Shown piece by piece: positions 53,480 to 61,209 of a stretch of DNA of 64,000 nt. Within the stretch, counting starts at the first letter, position 1; the number at the start of each line of letters is the position of its first letter. The notes beneath the pieces were generated by a model that ran no database searches, was not told the origin of the DNA, and worked only from the letters and a program-made list of their open reading frames with translations. The position numbers were made by a program, and so were the translations under genes. Source of the DNA: Blastococcus xanthinilyticus (GTDB lineage: Bacteria; Actinomycetota; Actinomycetes; Mycobacteriales; Geodermatophilaceae); contig NZ_VNHW01000001.1 of NCBI RefSeq assembly GCF_008124835.1, positions 62,001 through 126,000 on the forward strand. The letters are read 5' to 3'.

Positions 53480-54544
53480 TCAGGCGCTGCGGCGGGCGCG
53501 CTTGGCCGGCGGCTTGTCGGCGCTCGCGGTCTTCTTCGCCGCCGTCGTCTTCTTCGCGGCGGTCTTCGCCGGCGCGGTCCTGGCCGCGGTGGCCTTCTTC
53601 GCCGGCGTCTTCTTCGCCGGGGCGTCGGCGGCCGCCTTCTTCGCCGGCGCCCGCTTCGCCGGAGCCTTCGCCTCCGGGGCCGAGTCGGCGGCGTCGCCGG
53701 CCGTGGTGTCGTCGGCCGTGGTGTCGTCGGCCGTGGTGTCGTCGGCCGTGGTGTCGTCGGCCGCCCCGCCGCCCCGGGCCCGCTCGACGCTGCGCCGCAG
53801 CGCGCTCATCAGGTCGACCACGGCGGCGCCGTCGTCGGCCGGGGCCTCCGCGGGCTGGGCGACCTCGCCGCCGCTGGCCTTGGCCTCGACCAGGGCGGTC
53901 ATGGCCTCGCGGTAGTCGTCGGTGAACTCGGAGGCGTCGAACTCCGCGGTCATGGAGCCGATCAGCGCCTCGGCCATCTTCAGCTCCTGCGGCCGGACCG
54001 AGATGTCCTCGTCGAGGAAGGCGAAGTCCGGGCGGCGGATCTCGTCGGGCCAGCGCATCGTGTGCAGCACCAGGACGCCGTCGCGCACCCGGAGCGCGGC
54101 CAGCGACTCGCGCTGGCGGATCGCGATCTTGGTGATCGCCACCTGACCGGCGTTCTCGAGGGCGTCGCGCAGCAGCACGTAGGGGCGCGCGGCCGGGCCG
54201 TCGGGCTCCAGGTAGTAGGTCTTCTCGAACATGATCGGGTCGATCTCGTCCTGCGCGACGAACTCGAGGACCTCGATCTCGCGGCGCGTGGTGAGCGGCA
54301 GCTCCTCGAAGTCCTCGTCGGTGAGGATGACGACCTCGCCGCTGGGCAGCTCGTAGCCCTTGGCGATGTCGGAGTACTCGACCTCTTCGCCGTCGATGGA
54401 GCAGACGCGCTTGTACTTCACCCGGCCGCCGTCGACGGCGTGCACCTGGTGGAAGCGGATGTCCTTGTCCTCGGTGGCGGAGTAGAGCTTGACGCCGATG
54501 CTCACCAGGCCGAACGACACGGCGCCGCGCCAGATCGATCGCAT
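53480..54544 (-). CDS. ku: Ku, DNA end-binding protein for NHEJ
   Basis: 354 residues. The bacterial Ku core (about 1-255) begins MRSIWRGAVSFGLVSIGVKL and includes FHQVHAVDGGRVKYKRVC, ELPSGEVVILTDEDFEELPL, TYYLEPDG and KMAEALIGSMTAEFD. The C-terminal region is in two parts: four DDTTA acidic repeats (about 288-310) and a long Lys/Ala-rich tail (AKKAAADAPAKKTPAKKA-type) like that of extended actinobacterial Ku proteins, which helps DNA binding. Ku bridges ends and recruits LigD. ATG 54544 has GAGGGAGG upstream. It leads the unit ku, PE-LIG, POL. Confidence 0.96.
   Translation of the reverse strand: MRSIWRGAVSFGLVSIGVKLYSATEDKDIRFHQVHAVDGGRVKYKRVCSIDGEEVEYSDIAKGYELPSGEVVILTDEDFEELPLTTRREIEVLEFVAQDEIDPIMFEKTYYLEPDGPAARPYVLLRDALENAGQVAITKIAIRQRESLAALRVRDGVLVLHTMRWPDEIRRPDFAFLDEDISVRPQELKMAEALIGSMTAEFDASEFTDDYREAMTALVEAKASGGEVAQPAEAPADDGAAVVDLMSALRRSVERARGGGAADDTTADDTTADDTTADDTTAGDAADSAPEAKAPAKRAPAKKAAADAPAKKTPAKKATAARTAPAKTAAKKTTAAKKTASADKPPAKRARRSA
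53703..53762 (-). repeat. Four 15-bp tandem repeats in ku
   Basis: GTGGTGTCGTCGGCC occurs four times without change (53703-53762), encoding four ADDTT-type acidic units on the minus strand. Perfect identity at the DNA level suggests recent expansion; each gain or loss keeps the reading frame. Confidence 0.92.
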
Positions 54545-54680
54545 GCCGCCCCTCCCTCGCCCCCGGATCCCCGGGGACACCCGGGCCAAGATCGCAGAAT
54601 AGGGCCGGATCGTGCCCCGCGGCACGTCCGGTGACGCGCCCGCTCCCCCCGACGAGCGACAGCGGACGCGCCCCCGGCGG

Positions 54681-55256
54681 TCAGGCCTGCTCCGGCTCCT
54701 GCTCCTCCCCCGGCGCGAGCGCGCCGTTCTGGATCGCGTCGTAGACGAACTGGAGGACGTCGGAGCCGGCGACCGTGGTCATCGTCAGCGCCGCCAGCCG
54801 GGTGGCCCGGGGTGCGGAGACGTAACCGAAGACGAACGCCGTCCCCACCCACTGCGCCAGGCAGAACGGGCAGGTGAGCAGCTCGCCGACGGCGTGCTTC
54901 ACCCCGCCGTGCTCGCGCACCTCCTCGGCGACCTCCGCGTGGCCGGAGGGGCCCTGGAAGGAGGTGAACGGCGCCCGCAGCGGCGCGGTCACCGGGTCCT
55001 TCGCCAGCCGCCGGGCCAGCCGGAAGGTGGCGATCGTGAGCAGCGCGGCGTCCCCGAGGGGGATCCGCTCGGGCAGCTGGCGGCCCGACGCGCGCACCGC
55101 CACGGCGCCCGCCGCCACCAGGCTCGAGTAGACGCCCATCGCGCCCAGGTCCCCGCCCAGCGGCCGGGCCTCGCCCTGGGCGTACTCGCGCTTCTGGGTC
55201 CGCGCCCACCGGAAGAGGGGTGCTCCGACCCGTTGCGCCTGGTCTGTGATGGCCAT
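54681..55256 (-). CDS. DUF1360-like protein
   Basis: 191 residues. It has one or two moderately hydrophobic segments (GAMGVYSSLVAAGAVAVRA and QWVGTAFVFGYVSA), LLTIATFRLARRLAKDPVTAPLRAPFT in the middle (as motif span) and the conserved CPFCLAQWVG near the C-terminal third, a Cys pair that marks a family I recall as DUF1360, found in bacilli and actinobacteria. The Cys pair could bind metal or form a redox site. The ATG at 55256 follows a G-run ribosome site. The gene stands alone. Function unknown. Confidence 0.75.
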   Translation of the reverse strand: MAITDQAQRVGAPLFRWARTQKREYAQGEARPLGGDLGAMGVYSSLVAAGAVAVRASGRQLPERIPLGDAALLTIATFRLARRLAKDPVTAPLRAPFTSFQGPSGHAEVAEEVREHGGVKHAVGELLTCPFCLAQWVGTAFVFGYVSAPRATRLAALTMTTVAGSDVLQFVYDAIQNGALAPGEEQEPEQA

Positions 55257-55464
55257 GCCCCCCCGGCTACCCCGCCGGGCCGCGGCCATGCCGCGGCGCC
55301 GCAGGCAGTGCGCCGGCGCACACCGGCGCATGGCGGGACGGGGCCCGGGTAGGGCGGAGGTCCGACGCCGGTCGTCCGACCGGCCCCGGTGCCCGGCGCC
55401 GCACGCCACCAGGCCGGACACCTGCAGCACGACGCGCGCCCGCCGCGCAGAGACGGAGGACCCC

Positions 55465-55878
55465 ATGACGCAGCCCGAGGGCCAGACCGCGCGCGACATC
55501 TTCCCCGAGGACGACGGCATCCCCGAGGTGTCGCAGGACGACTCGCCCACCATGGAGCGGGCCGAGGACCCCCAGTTCGAGCCGATGCCCGGTGAGCGTC
55601 CCGGCGCCAGCGTCGACTTCGGCACCACGGCGTTCGAGCAGTCCGAGGGCGAGTCCCTGTCCGGCCGCCTCGACCGCGAGGGCCCCGACGACGACCCCGG
55701 GATCCGCGCCGCCGAGGACCCGCAGCGGGCCGACGCGCAGCTCGAGCAGGACACCTCCACGACGCCGGACAGCGACTCCGGCACGAACCGCACCGCCGAC
55801 GACGTCGAGGCCACCGCCGACGCCCCGGTCGGCGGCGAGGGCCCCGAGGAAGGCGCCGTCCACATCACCGACGGCTGA
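55465..55878 (+). CDS. DUF5709-type acidic protein
   Basis: 137 residues, very acidic and probably disordered: EDDGIPEVSQDDSPTMERAED, VDFGTTAFEQSEGESLSGRLD, REGPDDDPGIRAAEDPQRA and a Thr/Asp/Glu-rich tail. The block EGESLSGRLxREGPD is the conserved core of a small actinobacterial family I know as DUF5709, whose function has not been set. ATG 55465 has CGGAGGA upstream, so it is a genuine gene. It lies between DUF1360 and the STAS gene. Confidence 0.78.
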   Translation: MTQPEGQTARDIFPEDDGIPEVSQDDSPTMERAEDPQFEPMPGERPGASVDFGTTAFEQSEGESLSGRLDREGPDDDPGIRAAEDPQRADAQLEQDTSTTPDSDSGTNRTADDVEATADAPVGGEGPEEGAVHITDG

Positions 55879-55899
55879 CCGCCGGCTCTCTCCTCTCCG

Positions 55900-55943
55900 C
55901 CCACCCCCGGGGGACACCCGCACCGGTGTTCCTCGGGGGTGGG
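55900..55943 (+). terminator. Hairpin after the DUF5709 gene
   Basis: CCCACCCCCG (55900-55909) pairs with CGGGGGTGGG (55934-55943). The 24-base loop can form a smaller imperfect stem. It lies 22 bases after the stop. The remaining bases up to 56134 form the leader of the STAS gene, with TAGATT at 56083-56088 as a possible -10 box. Confidence 0.62.
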
Positions 55944-56134
55944 TTGGCGCGTGCGCGGTCGGTTGTCTACGTTGGGTCAGCGGTTCAGCAGTCAGCCGCA
56001 CCGCGCCGGGCCTAGGTCCGACGCGCACCACGTTCGACCACCGGCGGTACGGGGGCGCACAGTCCCCCGAACGCCCGAGCGGTAGATTGTCCGGGCGGCC
56101 CGCCGTCCGGTGCCGCCGAGAGGAGCCACTGTCC

Positions 56135-56527
56135 GTGACCACTTCCGACCTGCCCGCCGAGGGGCAGCCCGACGTGTCGACCGAGGGCACCGAGGCCCCC
56201 TTCGACGACGTGATCACGCTCTCGACCACCACCGGCGAGGACGGCGCGGTCACGGTCACGGTCGTCGGCGAGGTGGACACCTTCACCGCCCCCGTGCTCC
56301 GTTCGACGCTGGACAGCCAGCTGGAGCAGCAGCCGCGTGAGCTCGTGATCGACCTCTCCGGTGTCCAGTTCCTGGGCTCCGCCGGCCTGGCGGTGCTCGT
56401 CGAGACCCAGAAGTCCGCCCGCAGCCGCGAGGTCGCGCTGCGGCTGATCGCCACGACCCGGGCCGTCACCCGGCCGCTGGAGGTCACCGGGCTGATCGAC
56501 CTGTTCACCATCGCCGACGCCCGCTGA
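56135..56527 (+). CDS. STAS-domain anti-anti-sigma factor (RsbV-like)
   Basis: 130 residues. After a 25-residue acidic tail comes a full STAS domain: VTVTVVGEVDTFTAPVLRS, LVIDLSGVQFLGSAGLAVLV and EVALRLIATTRAVTRPLEVTG. S82 in GSAGL is the site normally phosphorylated by an RsbW-type kinase; unphosphorylated protein would capture RsbW and free sigma factor. RsbW and SigF are encoded 3.6 kb to the right, so a link is likely but not shown. The GTG start has AGAGGAG upstream. A perfect hairpin follows. Confidence 0.9.
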   Translation: MTTSDLPAEGQPDVSTEGTEAPFDDVITLSTTTGEDGAVTVTVVGEVDTFTAPVLRSTLDSQLEQQPRELVIDLSGVQFLGSAGLAVLVETQKSARSREVALRLIATTRAVTRPLEVTGLIDLFTIADAR

Positions 56528-56539
56528 GCGTCCGCACCG

Positions 56540-56571
56540 AAGGGCCCCGCCGGATCTCCGGCGGGGCCCTT
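56540..56571 (+). terminator. Strong bidirectional hairpin after the STAS gene
   Basis: A perfect 15-bp stem (56540-56554 with 56557-56571) with a 2-base loop, beginning AAGGG and ending CCCTT, lies 12 bases after the STAS stop and 40 bases past the stop of the topoisomerase gene on the other strand. Confidence 0.82.
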
Positions 56572-56611
56572 CTGCGTCCGGCCCCCGCGGCGAGCACGGG
56601 GGCGGCCGGCC

Positions 56612-57637
56612 TCAGGCCGACAGCAGCTGGCAGACCGCCTGCTCCAGCACCTTCTGCGTGTCCCGGTCGGCCACCCCACCGGAGGACAGCGCCTCGTCGG
56701 CGGCGGCCCGGAGCGCGGGCGCCACGGTCTCCCCGTGCTCGAAGCGGTCGACCACCCGCGGGTCGACGTAGCTGGCCTTGCACACCGCCGGGGTGTTCCC
56801 CAGCTGTTCGCTCACCCGCTGGTAGGCGGCGCTGACCGTCCGCTTCCGCGCGGTCTTCGTGGCGGGCGGGGACGCCTCGGCCAGCGCGGCCGCCATCAGC
56901 ACGGTCGCCGTCCAGGTGCGGAAATCCTTCGCGGTGATCTCCGCGCCGCTGATCTCCTTGAGGTACGCGTTGACCTCGGCGCTGGTCACGTCCCGCCACT
57001 CGCCGTCCTCGGTCTGGTAGGCCAGCAGGTCCTCCCCGGCGCCGGCCGGGCGCTCCAGCAGCTGGCGGACGACGGTCGCCGTCGGTCGGTCGGTGATCTC
57101 GACCTCCCGCTCGATGCCCCCCTTCGCCGTGTAGGAGAAGAAGGTCCGCTCACCGCGCACCGACACGTGCGACCGCTTGAGGGTGGCCAGGCCGTAGGTG
57201 CCGTTCTCCTCCTCGTACTGCTCGCTGCCGATGCGGAAGGCACCGAGGTCCAGGAGCCGGATGGCGGTGGCCAGCACCCGGTCCCGGTTCAGGCCGCGGG
57301 TGCGCAGGCCGGCCGAGACCGCGTCACGGACGTCGGGCAGCTGCCGGGCGATCTCCAGCACCCGCTCGTGCTTCTCGGCGTCGCGGCGGGCCCGCCAGGC
57401 CTCGTGGTACCGGTACTGGCGCCGGCCGGCCGCGTCGATCCCGGTGGCCTGGATGTGGCCGTTGGGCCACGGGCAGATCCACACGTCCTTCCAGGCCGGG
57501 GGGATGGCCAGCTCCCGGATCCGGTCGACGCGGTCGTCCCGGATCAGGGTGCCGTCGGTGTCGTAGTAGGCGAACCCGCGTCCTGCCCGACGCCGTCGGT
57601 AGCCGGGGCCGTGCACGTCGCTGCGCCGCAGTCTCAC
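56612..57637 (-). CDS. DNA topoisomerase IB
   Basis: From GTG 57637 the protein has 341 residues; a TTG at 57670 is an alternative. It matches the bacterial/poxvirus type IB topoisomerase: GRGFAYYDTDGTLIRD, ELAIPPAWKDVWICPWPNGHIQATG, YRYHEAWRARRDAEKHERV, the catalytic core LGAFRIGSEQYEEENGTYGLATL and KDFRTWTATVLMA, and the active Tyr in CKASYVDPRV. It relaxes supercoils by transient 3'-phosphotyrosine links and is common in stress-tolerant bacteria, including Deinococcus and Geodermatophilaceae. It follows the PAS-PP2C gene by 58 bases on the same strand. Confidence 0.93.
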   Translation of the reverse strand: MRLRRSDVHGPGYRRRRAGRGFAYYDTDGTLIRDDRVDRIRELAIPPAWKDVWICPWPNGHIQATGIDAAGRRQYRYHEAWRARRDAEKHERVLEIARQLPDVRDAVSAGLRTRGLNRDRVLATAIRLLDLGAFRIGSEQYEEENGTYGLATLKRSHVSVRGERTFFSYTAKGGIEREVEITDRPTATVVRQLLERPAGAGEDLLAYQTEDGEWRDVTSAEVNAYLKEISGAEITAKDFRTWTATVLMAAALAEASPPATKTARKRTVSAAYQRVSEQLGNTPAVCKASYVDPRVVDRFEHGETVAPALRAAADEALSSGGVADRDTQKVLEQAVCQLLSA

Positions 57638-57695
57638 GGGCGGTGGGTGTGCACTCCGACCGCTCCGCAAACGCGCGCGGACGGTGCGTCACACC

Positions 57696-59516
57696 TCAGC
57701 GGAGCTCGACCAGCCCGTCCAGGCCGCTGATCTCCAGCACGTGCCGGGTGACCCCGCCCGCGGGGGCGCGCACCACCAGCCGCCAGGACTCGTCCCGCGC
57801 GATCCGCGCCATCGCGAGGACCACCCGGACGGCGGCGCTGCTGAAGAGGGTCACCCCCGCGAGGTCGACCTCCATCCTGGTGGCACCGCCGTGGCTGGCC
57901 TCCAGCATGCGGATGCGGAGCTGCTCGGCGGCGACGGCGTCCACCGCGCCGGTGACCCGCACGACCGGCCGCTCCCCCTCCCGGTCGACCACGACCTCGG
58001 TGTTGTCGGGCAGCCGCGGCTGCTCGAGCTCCTCGTCCGGCGTGCGCCGCAGCCGGAAGCTCAGCGTGACCGTGGTGCCCGAGTCCTCCTCCAGGGTCAC
58101 GCCGTCGACGAGCTGCCGCATGATCAGCAGGCCGCGCCCCCGGTCACCGGGATCCCGGTCCGGCGGGCGCCAGGTGCCCTCGTCGCGGACGGTCACGGTC
58201 AGCACGCCGTCGACGTCGACCTGCGCGCTCACCGACATCGGCCCCGGCTCGGCTCCCCGGTAGGCGTGCTCGGCGGCGTTCGCGCACGCCTCTCCGACCG
58301 CGACCATGACCCCGACCCGGTCCTGCTCCCCCATGCCGAGGGCGGAGAGCCAGCCGTTGAGCCGGCGGCGCACCCCCGGCAGCGCCGCGGGCGTCGCCAC
58401 CAGGTCCATGCGGAGCGCCTCGGGGGTGCTGGCGCGGCGGTGGGCGACCAGCACGGCGACGTCGTCCAGCCAGCCGTGCGGGCGCCGCACCCCCTCGGCG
58501 ATCGCGCCGGCCAGCCCCGCGTCGGTCTCCGCGTCCGGTGCCTCCCGGCCGTCGAGCACGGCGCAGGCGACCTCGCCGAGCCGCCCGAGCGCCTCCACCG
58601 GCGCGACGTCGGTGTCGGCGAAGGCGCCGTTGGAGAAGAGCACCAGCGTCGCCCCGTGGGGCAGCACGTGCTCGTGCACCGGCGCCGGCGCACCCGGCAG
58701 GCTCCCCAGCGGCGGGCGAGGGGTCACCTCCAGGAAGGCCGTGCTGCCGTCGGGCTGCACCACCAGGGGCGCCGGGTGCCCGGCCGCGCTGTACACCAGC
58801 AAACCGGAGGCGGCGTCCAGGACGCCGTAGAACACCGAGGTGCCCTCCACGTCCTCCATCTGGGCGGCGAAGGCGTCCAGCGCGGCCACCACCGCCGCCG
58901 GCTCGGGGTCGCGCAGCAGCGAGGAGCGCATGGCGCCGCGCAGCCGGCTCATGGCGCCCACGGCGGGCACCCCGTGGCCGACCGCGTCGCCCACCACCAG
59001 CGCCACCCGACCCTTCCCCAGCGGCACGGCGTCGTACCAGTCGCCCCCGGCGGCGGCGACATCGGTGGCCTGGTGGTAGCTGCCGGACAGCCCGACGTCG
59101 GGCAGCATCGGCAGGGTCGGCGGCAGCAGCGCCTGCTGCGCCCGGTGCACGTCGTCGGTGGCCAGCGCCTCCACGACGACGAGCGCCCCGGCGCGACCGG
59201 CCACCTCCATCGGGCGTGCGGTCGCCGTGGTCATCGGCCCGCTGGGGCCGAGGGCGCCGTGCACGGTCTCGACCTGACCGCTGCGGACGGCCGTGTCGAC
59301 CAGGTCCGCGACCGGTCGACCGGAGATCTCCGGCAGCCCGTTCCGCGACCGGTCGAGCTCCCGGGCGGCGGCGTTGGCCCAGAACGGCTCTCCCGCGTCG
59401 GCCGCCAGGCAGAAGACGGCGTCAGGGGCGTTCTCGAGCGCGGCGAGCAGGACGGCGGAGCCCTCGTCGAGGGTTCCGCCGGAGGTGGGTGGCAGACTGC
59501 CGGAACTGGCGCTCAT
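57696..59516 (-). CDS. PAS-PP2C-HATPase-STAS fused partner-switching protein
   Basis: A 606-residue regulator with four parts: PAS-like (about 20-125), SpoIIE/RsbU PP2C phosphatase (135-360), anti-sigma HATPase kinase (about 370-490) and STAS (510-606). Phosphatase metal sites D159 (GGDWYD) and D177 (GDAVGHG) and the last Asp pair D351/D352 are kept, but the usual TDG motif reads SNG, with N296 in place of Asp. The kinase has the N-box (EACANAAEHAY, N413) and GRGLLIMRQLVD. The STAS site has FSSAA. One chain thus holds phosphatase, kinase and antagonist. It is divergent from rsbW-sigF. ATG 59516; no good ribosome site. Confidence 0.9.
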   Translation of the reverse strand: MSASSGSLPPTSGGTLDEGSAVLLAALENAPDAVFCLAADAGEPFWANAAARELDRSRNGLPEISGRPVADLVDTAVRSGQVETVHGALGPSGPMTTATARPMEVAGRAGALVVVEALATDDVHRAQQALLPPTLPMLPDVGLSGSYHQATDVAAAGGDWYDAVPLGKGRVALVVGDAVGHGVPAVGAMSRLRGAMRSSLLRDPEPAAVVAALDAFAAQMEDVEGTSVFYGVLDAASGLLVYSAAGHPAPLVVQPDGSTAFLEVTPRPPLGSLPGAPAPVHEHVLPHGATLVLFSNGAFADTDVAPVEALGRLGEVACAVLDGREAPDAETDAGLAGAIAEGVRRPHGWLDDVAVLVAHRRASTPEALRMDLVATPAALPGVRRRLNGWLSALGMGEQDRVGVMVAVGEACANAAEHAYRGAEPGPMSVSAQVDVDGVLTVTVRDEGTWRPPDRDPGDRGRGLLIMRQLVDGVTLEEDSGTTVTLSFRLRRTPDEELEQPRLPDNTEVVVDREGERPVVRVTGAVDAVAAEQLRIRMLEASHGGATRMEVDLAGVTLFSSAAVRVVLAMARIARDESWRLVVRAPAGGVTRHVLEISGLDGLVELR

Positions 59517-59591
59517 CCCTGGCCAGGGAACCTCAGCCCCAGGGTCTCGGCAACCGGGCCCCTGGGCTGCGGTTTCCGTGTCGGAAGCCAC

Positions 59592-59618
59592 GTTTTCCCA
59601 GCCGGCGCGCCGGGGTAA
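59592..59618 (+). promoter_or_regulatory. SigF/SigB-type promoter before rsbW-sigF
   Basis: GTTT at 59592-59595 and GGGTAA at 59613-59618 are 17 bases apart, which fits the general-stress consensus (GTTT, 14-17 bases, GGGTA) of actinobacterial SigF/SigB. Transcription would begin near 59625 and read rsbW and sigF, so SigF would activate its own operon. This is the only such pair I noticed in an intergenic region of the window. Confidence 0.7.
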
Positions 59619-59740
59619 GCAGCGTGCTTGTGCACCACCCCGGGAGACCGGCCGGCCCCACCCGTGGCCGGACCGCCCGAGACGATGGACCGCCGCGGCT
59701 CGAGAGCCGAGCGCGCCGGGAACGAAGGAGCGGACGACGG

Positions 59741-60238
59741 ATGGTCGACTCGAGGGGCGCCCTCGCGCAGGACGGACGACGCGTGGAGCGGCTGGAGCTG
59801 CGGGTGCCCACCACGGCGACCCAGCTGCCGGCGGTACGGGCCATGGCCGGTGACCTGGCGATGCGGATGGACTACGACCTGGACGCCGTGGAGGACCTCC
59901 GCCTCGCGGTGGACGAGGCCTGCGCGATCCTGTCGACGATCGTCCTGGGCGACGCCCCGCTGACCGTCGTGTTCGAGACGACGCGCGCCGGGCTGCACAT
60001 CGACGCCTGGGTGCCTGCCGCGACCGGGACCGAGGTGCCCACCGACGGCTTCGGCTGGGTCGTGCTGGCGGCCCTGGTCGACACGGTCGAGGGCCACCGC
60101 TCCACCCAGCGCGAGATGCCCGGCGGCGAGGACTCCGACGGCGCGGTCGCCGTGATCTCCCTGGACAAGTACCTCCCCGGCCAGCACCCCTTCGGTACGG
60201 GCGGCGACTCGGGGCAGAATCTCTCGGTGGCCCGGTGA
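59741..60238 (+). CDS. rsbW: RsbW-like anti-sigma factor kinase
   Basis: 165 residues with the HATPase anti-sigma fold: LELRVPTTATQLPAVRAMAGD, DLDAVEDLRLAVDEACAILST and, near the end, DGFGWVVLAALVDTVEG (G-box-like). The N-box reads DEACAIL instead of the usual DEACxNxxEHA, and the glycine box is weak, as in the divergent mycobacterial RsbW (UsfX), so kinase strength may be low. It should hold SigF inactive until a STAS antagonist removes it. ATG 59741 has GAAGGAG upstream; its TGA overlaps the sigF GTG (60235-60238). Confidence 0.88.
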   Translation: MVDSRGALAQDGRRVERLELRVPTTATQLPAVRAMAGDLAMRMDYDLDAVEDLRLAVDEACAILSTIVLGDAPLTVVFETTRAGLHIDAWVPAATGTEVPTDGFGWVVLAALVDTVEGHRSTQREMPGGEDSDGAVAVISLDKYLPGQHPFGTGGDSGQNLSVAR

Positions 60239-61179
60239 GCCGGTCGGCCACCGACTCCATCGAGGAGGAACCGCTGGACACCATCCCCGGCACTCCCCCG
60301 GACCCCGCGGACCAGACGCCGGCCGGCACGCCCGACGAGCCGGCCGTCGAGGCAGCCGCTGAGCCCGCGGCGGTGCCGGACGCCCCGGTCGTCGAGCCCG
60401 ATGCACCGCCGCTGTCGGAGAACCGGAAGCGGGCCGAGCGCACCGCGCCGCTGTTCGCCGAGCTCGCCGGCCTGGAGAAGGACGACCCCCGGCGCGAGCG
60501 GCTCCGGGAGATCCTGGTCGAGGAGCACCTGCCCCTCGTCCGGCACTTCGCCCGCCGGTTCAGCAACCGCGGGGAGCCCTTCGACGACCTGCTGCAGGTC
60601 GGCACCCTCGGCCTGATCGCCGCCATCGACCGGTTCGACCCGACCCGCGGCGTGGAGTTCCTCTCCTTCGCGGTGCCGACCATCACCGGGGAGATCAAGC
60701 GGCACTTCCGCGACCAGGGCTGGTCGGTGCGGGTGCCCCGCCGGCTGCAGGAGCTGCACCTGTCGCTCAACGCGGCCGTCGGCGAGCTCGCCCAGAAGAA
60801 CGGTCGCGCCCCGACGCCGTCGGAGCTGGCCGAGCACCTCGGCATCCCGCGGGCCGAGGTGCTCGAGGGCCTGGCCGTGGCCAACGCCTACCGGAGCAGC
60901 TCGCTGGACGAGCGCCTGTCCGGCGAGGACGACTCCCCCACGCTGGCGGCGACCCTCGGCGAGGAGGACGCGGCGCTCGAGGGCGTGGAGTACCGCGAGT
61001 CCCTGCAGCCGCTGCTGGCCACCATCCCGGCCCGCGAACGACGCATCCTGATCCTGCGGTTCTTCGGGAACATGACCCAGTCGCAGATCGCCGCCGACAT
61101 CGGCATCTCCCAGATGCACGTCTCGCGGCTGCTCAGCCAGACCCTGGCCAAGCTCCGCGAGGGCCTGCTCAAGGACTGA
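60235..61179 (+). CDS. sigF: RNA polymerase sigma factor SigF (general stress)
   Basis: 314 residues: a 60-residue acidic, Pro/Ala-rich tail, then sigma-70 group 3 domains. Region 2 has EEHLPLVRHFARRFSNRGEP and DDLLQVGTLGLIAAIDRFDP with the -10 element helix FLSFAVPTITGEIKRHFRDQ; region 3 has RVPRRLQELHLSLN and APTPSELAEHLGIPRAEV; region 4 has LPARERRI-like IPARERRILILRFFGNMTQ and the HTH IAADIGISQMHVSRLLSQTL. These are typical of SigF/SigB stress sigma factors. It starts with GTG overlapping the rsbW stop, which keeps sigma and anti-sigma balanced. An 84-bp repeat array follows its stop. Confidence 0.95.
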   Translation: MSRSATDSIEEEPLDTIPGTPPDPADQTPAGTPDEPAVEAAAEPAAVPDAPVVEPDAPPLSENRKRAERTAPLFAELAGLEKDDPRRERLREILVEEHLPLVRHFARRFSNRGEPFDDLLQVGTLGLIAAIDRFDPTRGVEFLSFAVPTITGEIKRHFRDQGWSVRVPRRLQELHLSLNAAVGELAQKNGRAPTPSELAEHLGIPRAEVLEGLAVANAYRSSSLDERLSGEDDSPTLAATLGEEDAALEGVEYRESLQPLLATIPARERRILILRFFGNMTQSQIAADIGISQMHVSRLLSQTLAKLREGLLKD

Positions 61180-61209
61180 GACATCGCGGTCCTCCGGACC
61201 GCATCGTGA

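Noticed and set aside
59517-60884. N-terminal extension of the fused PP2C protein to 60884
   Set aside because: The extension runs antisense through rsbW and part of sigF and has Arg/Pro/Ser-rich composition. The ATG at 59516 begins the sensible protein.
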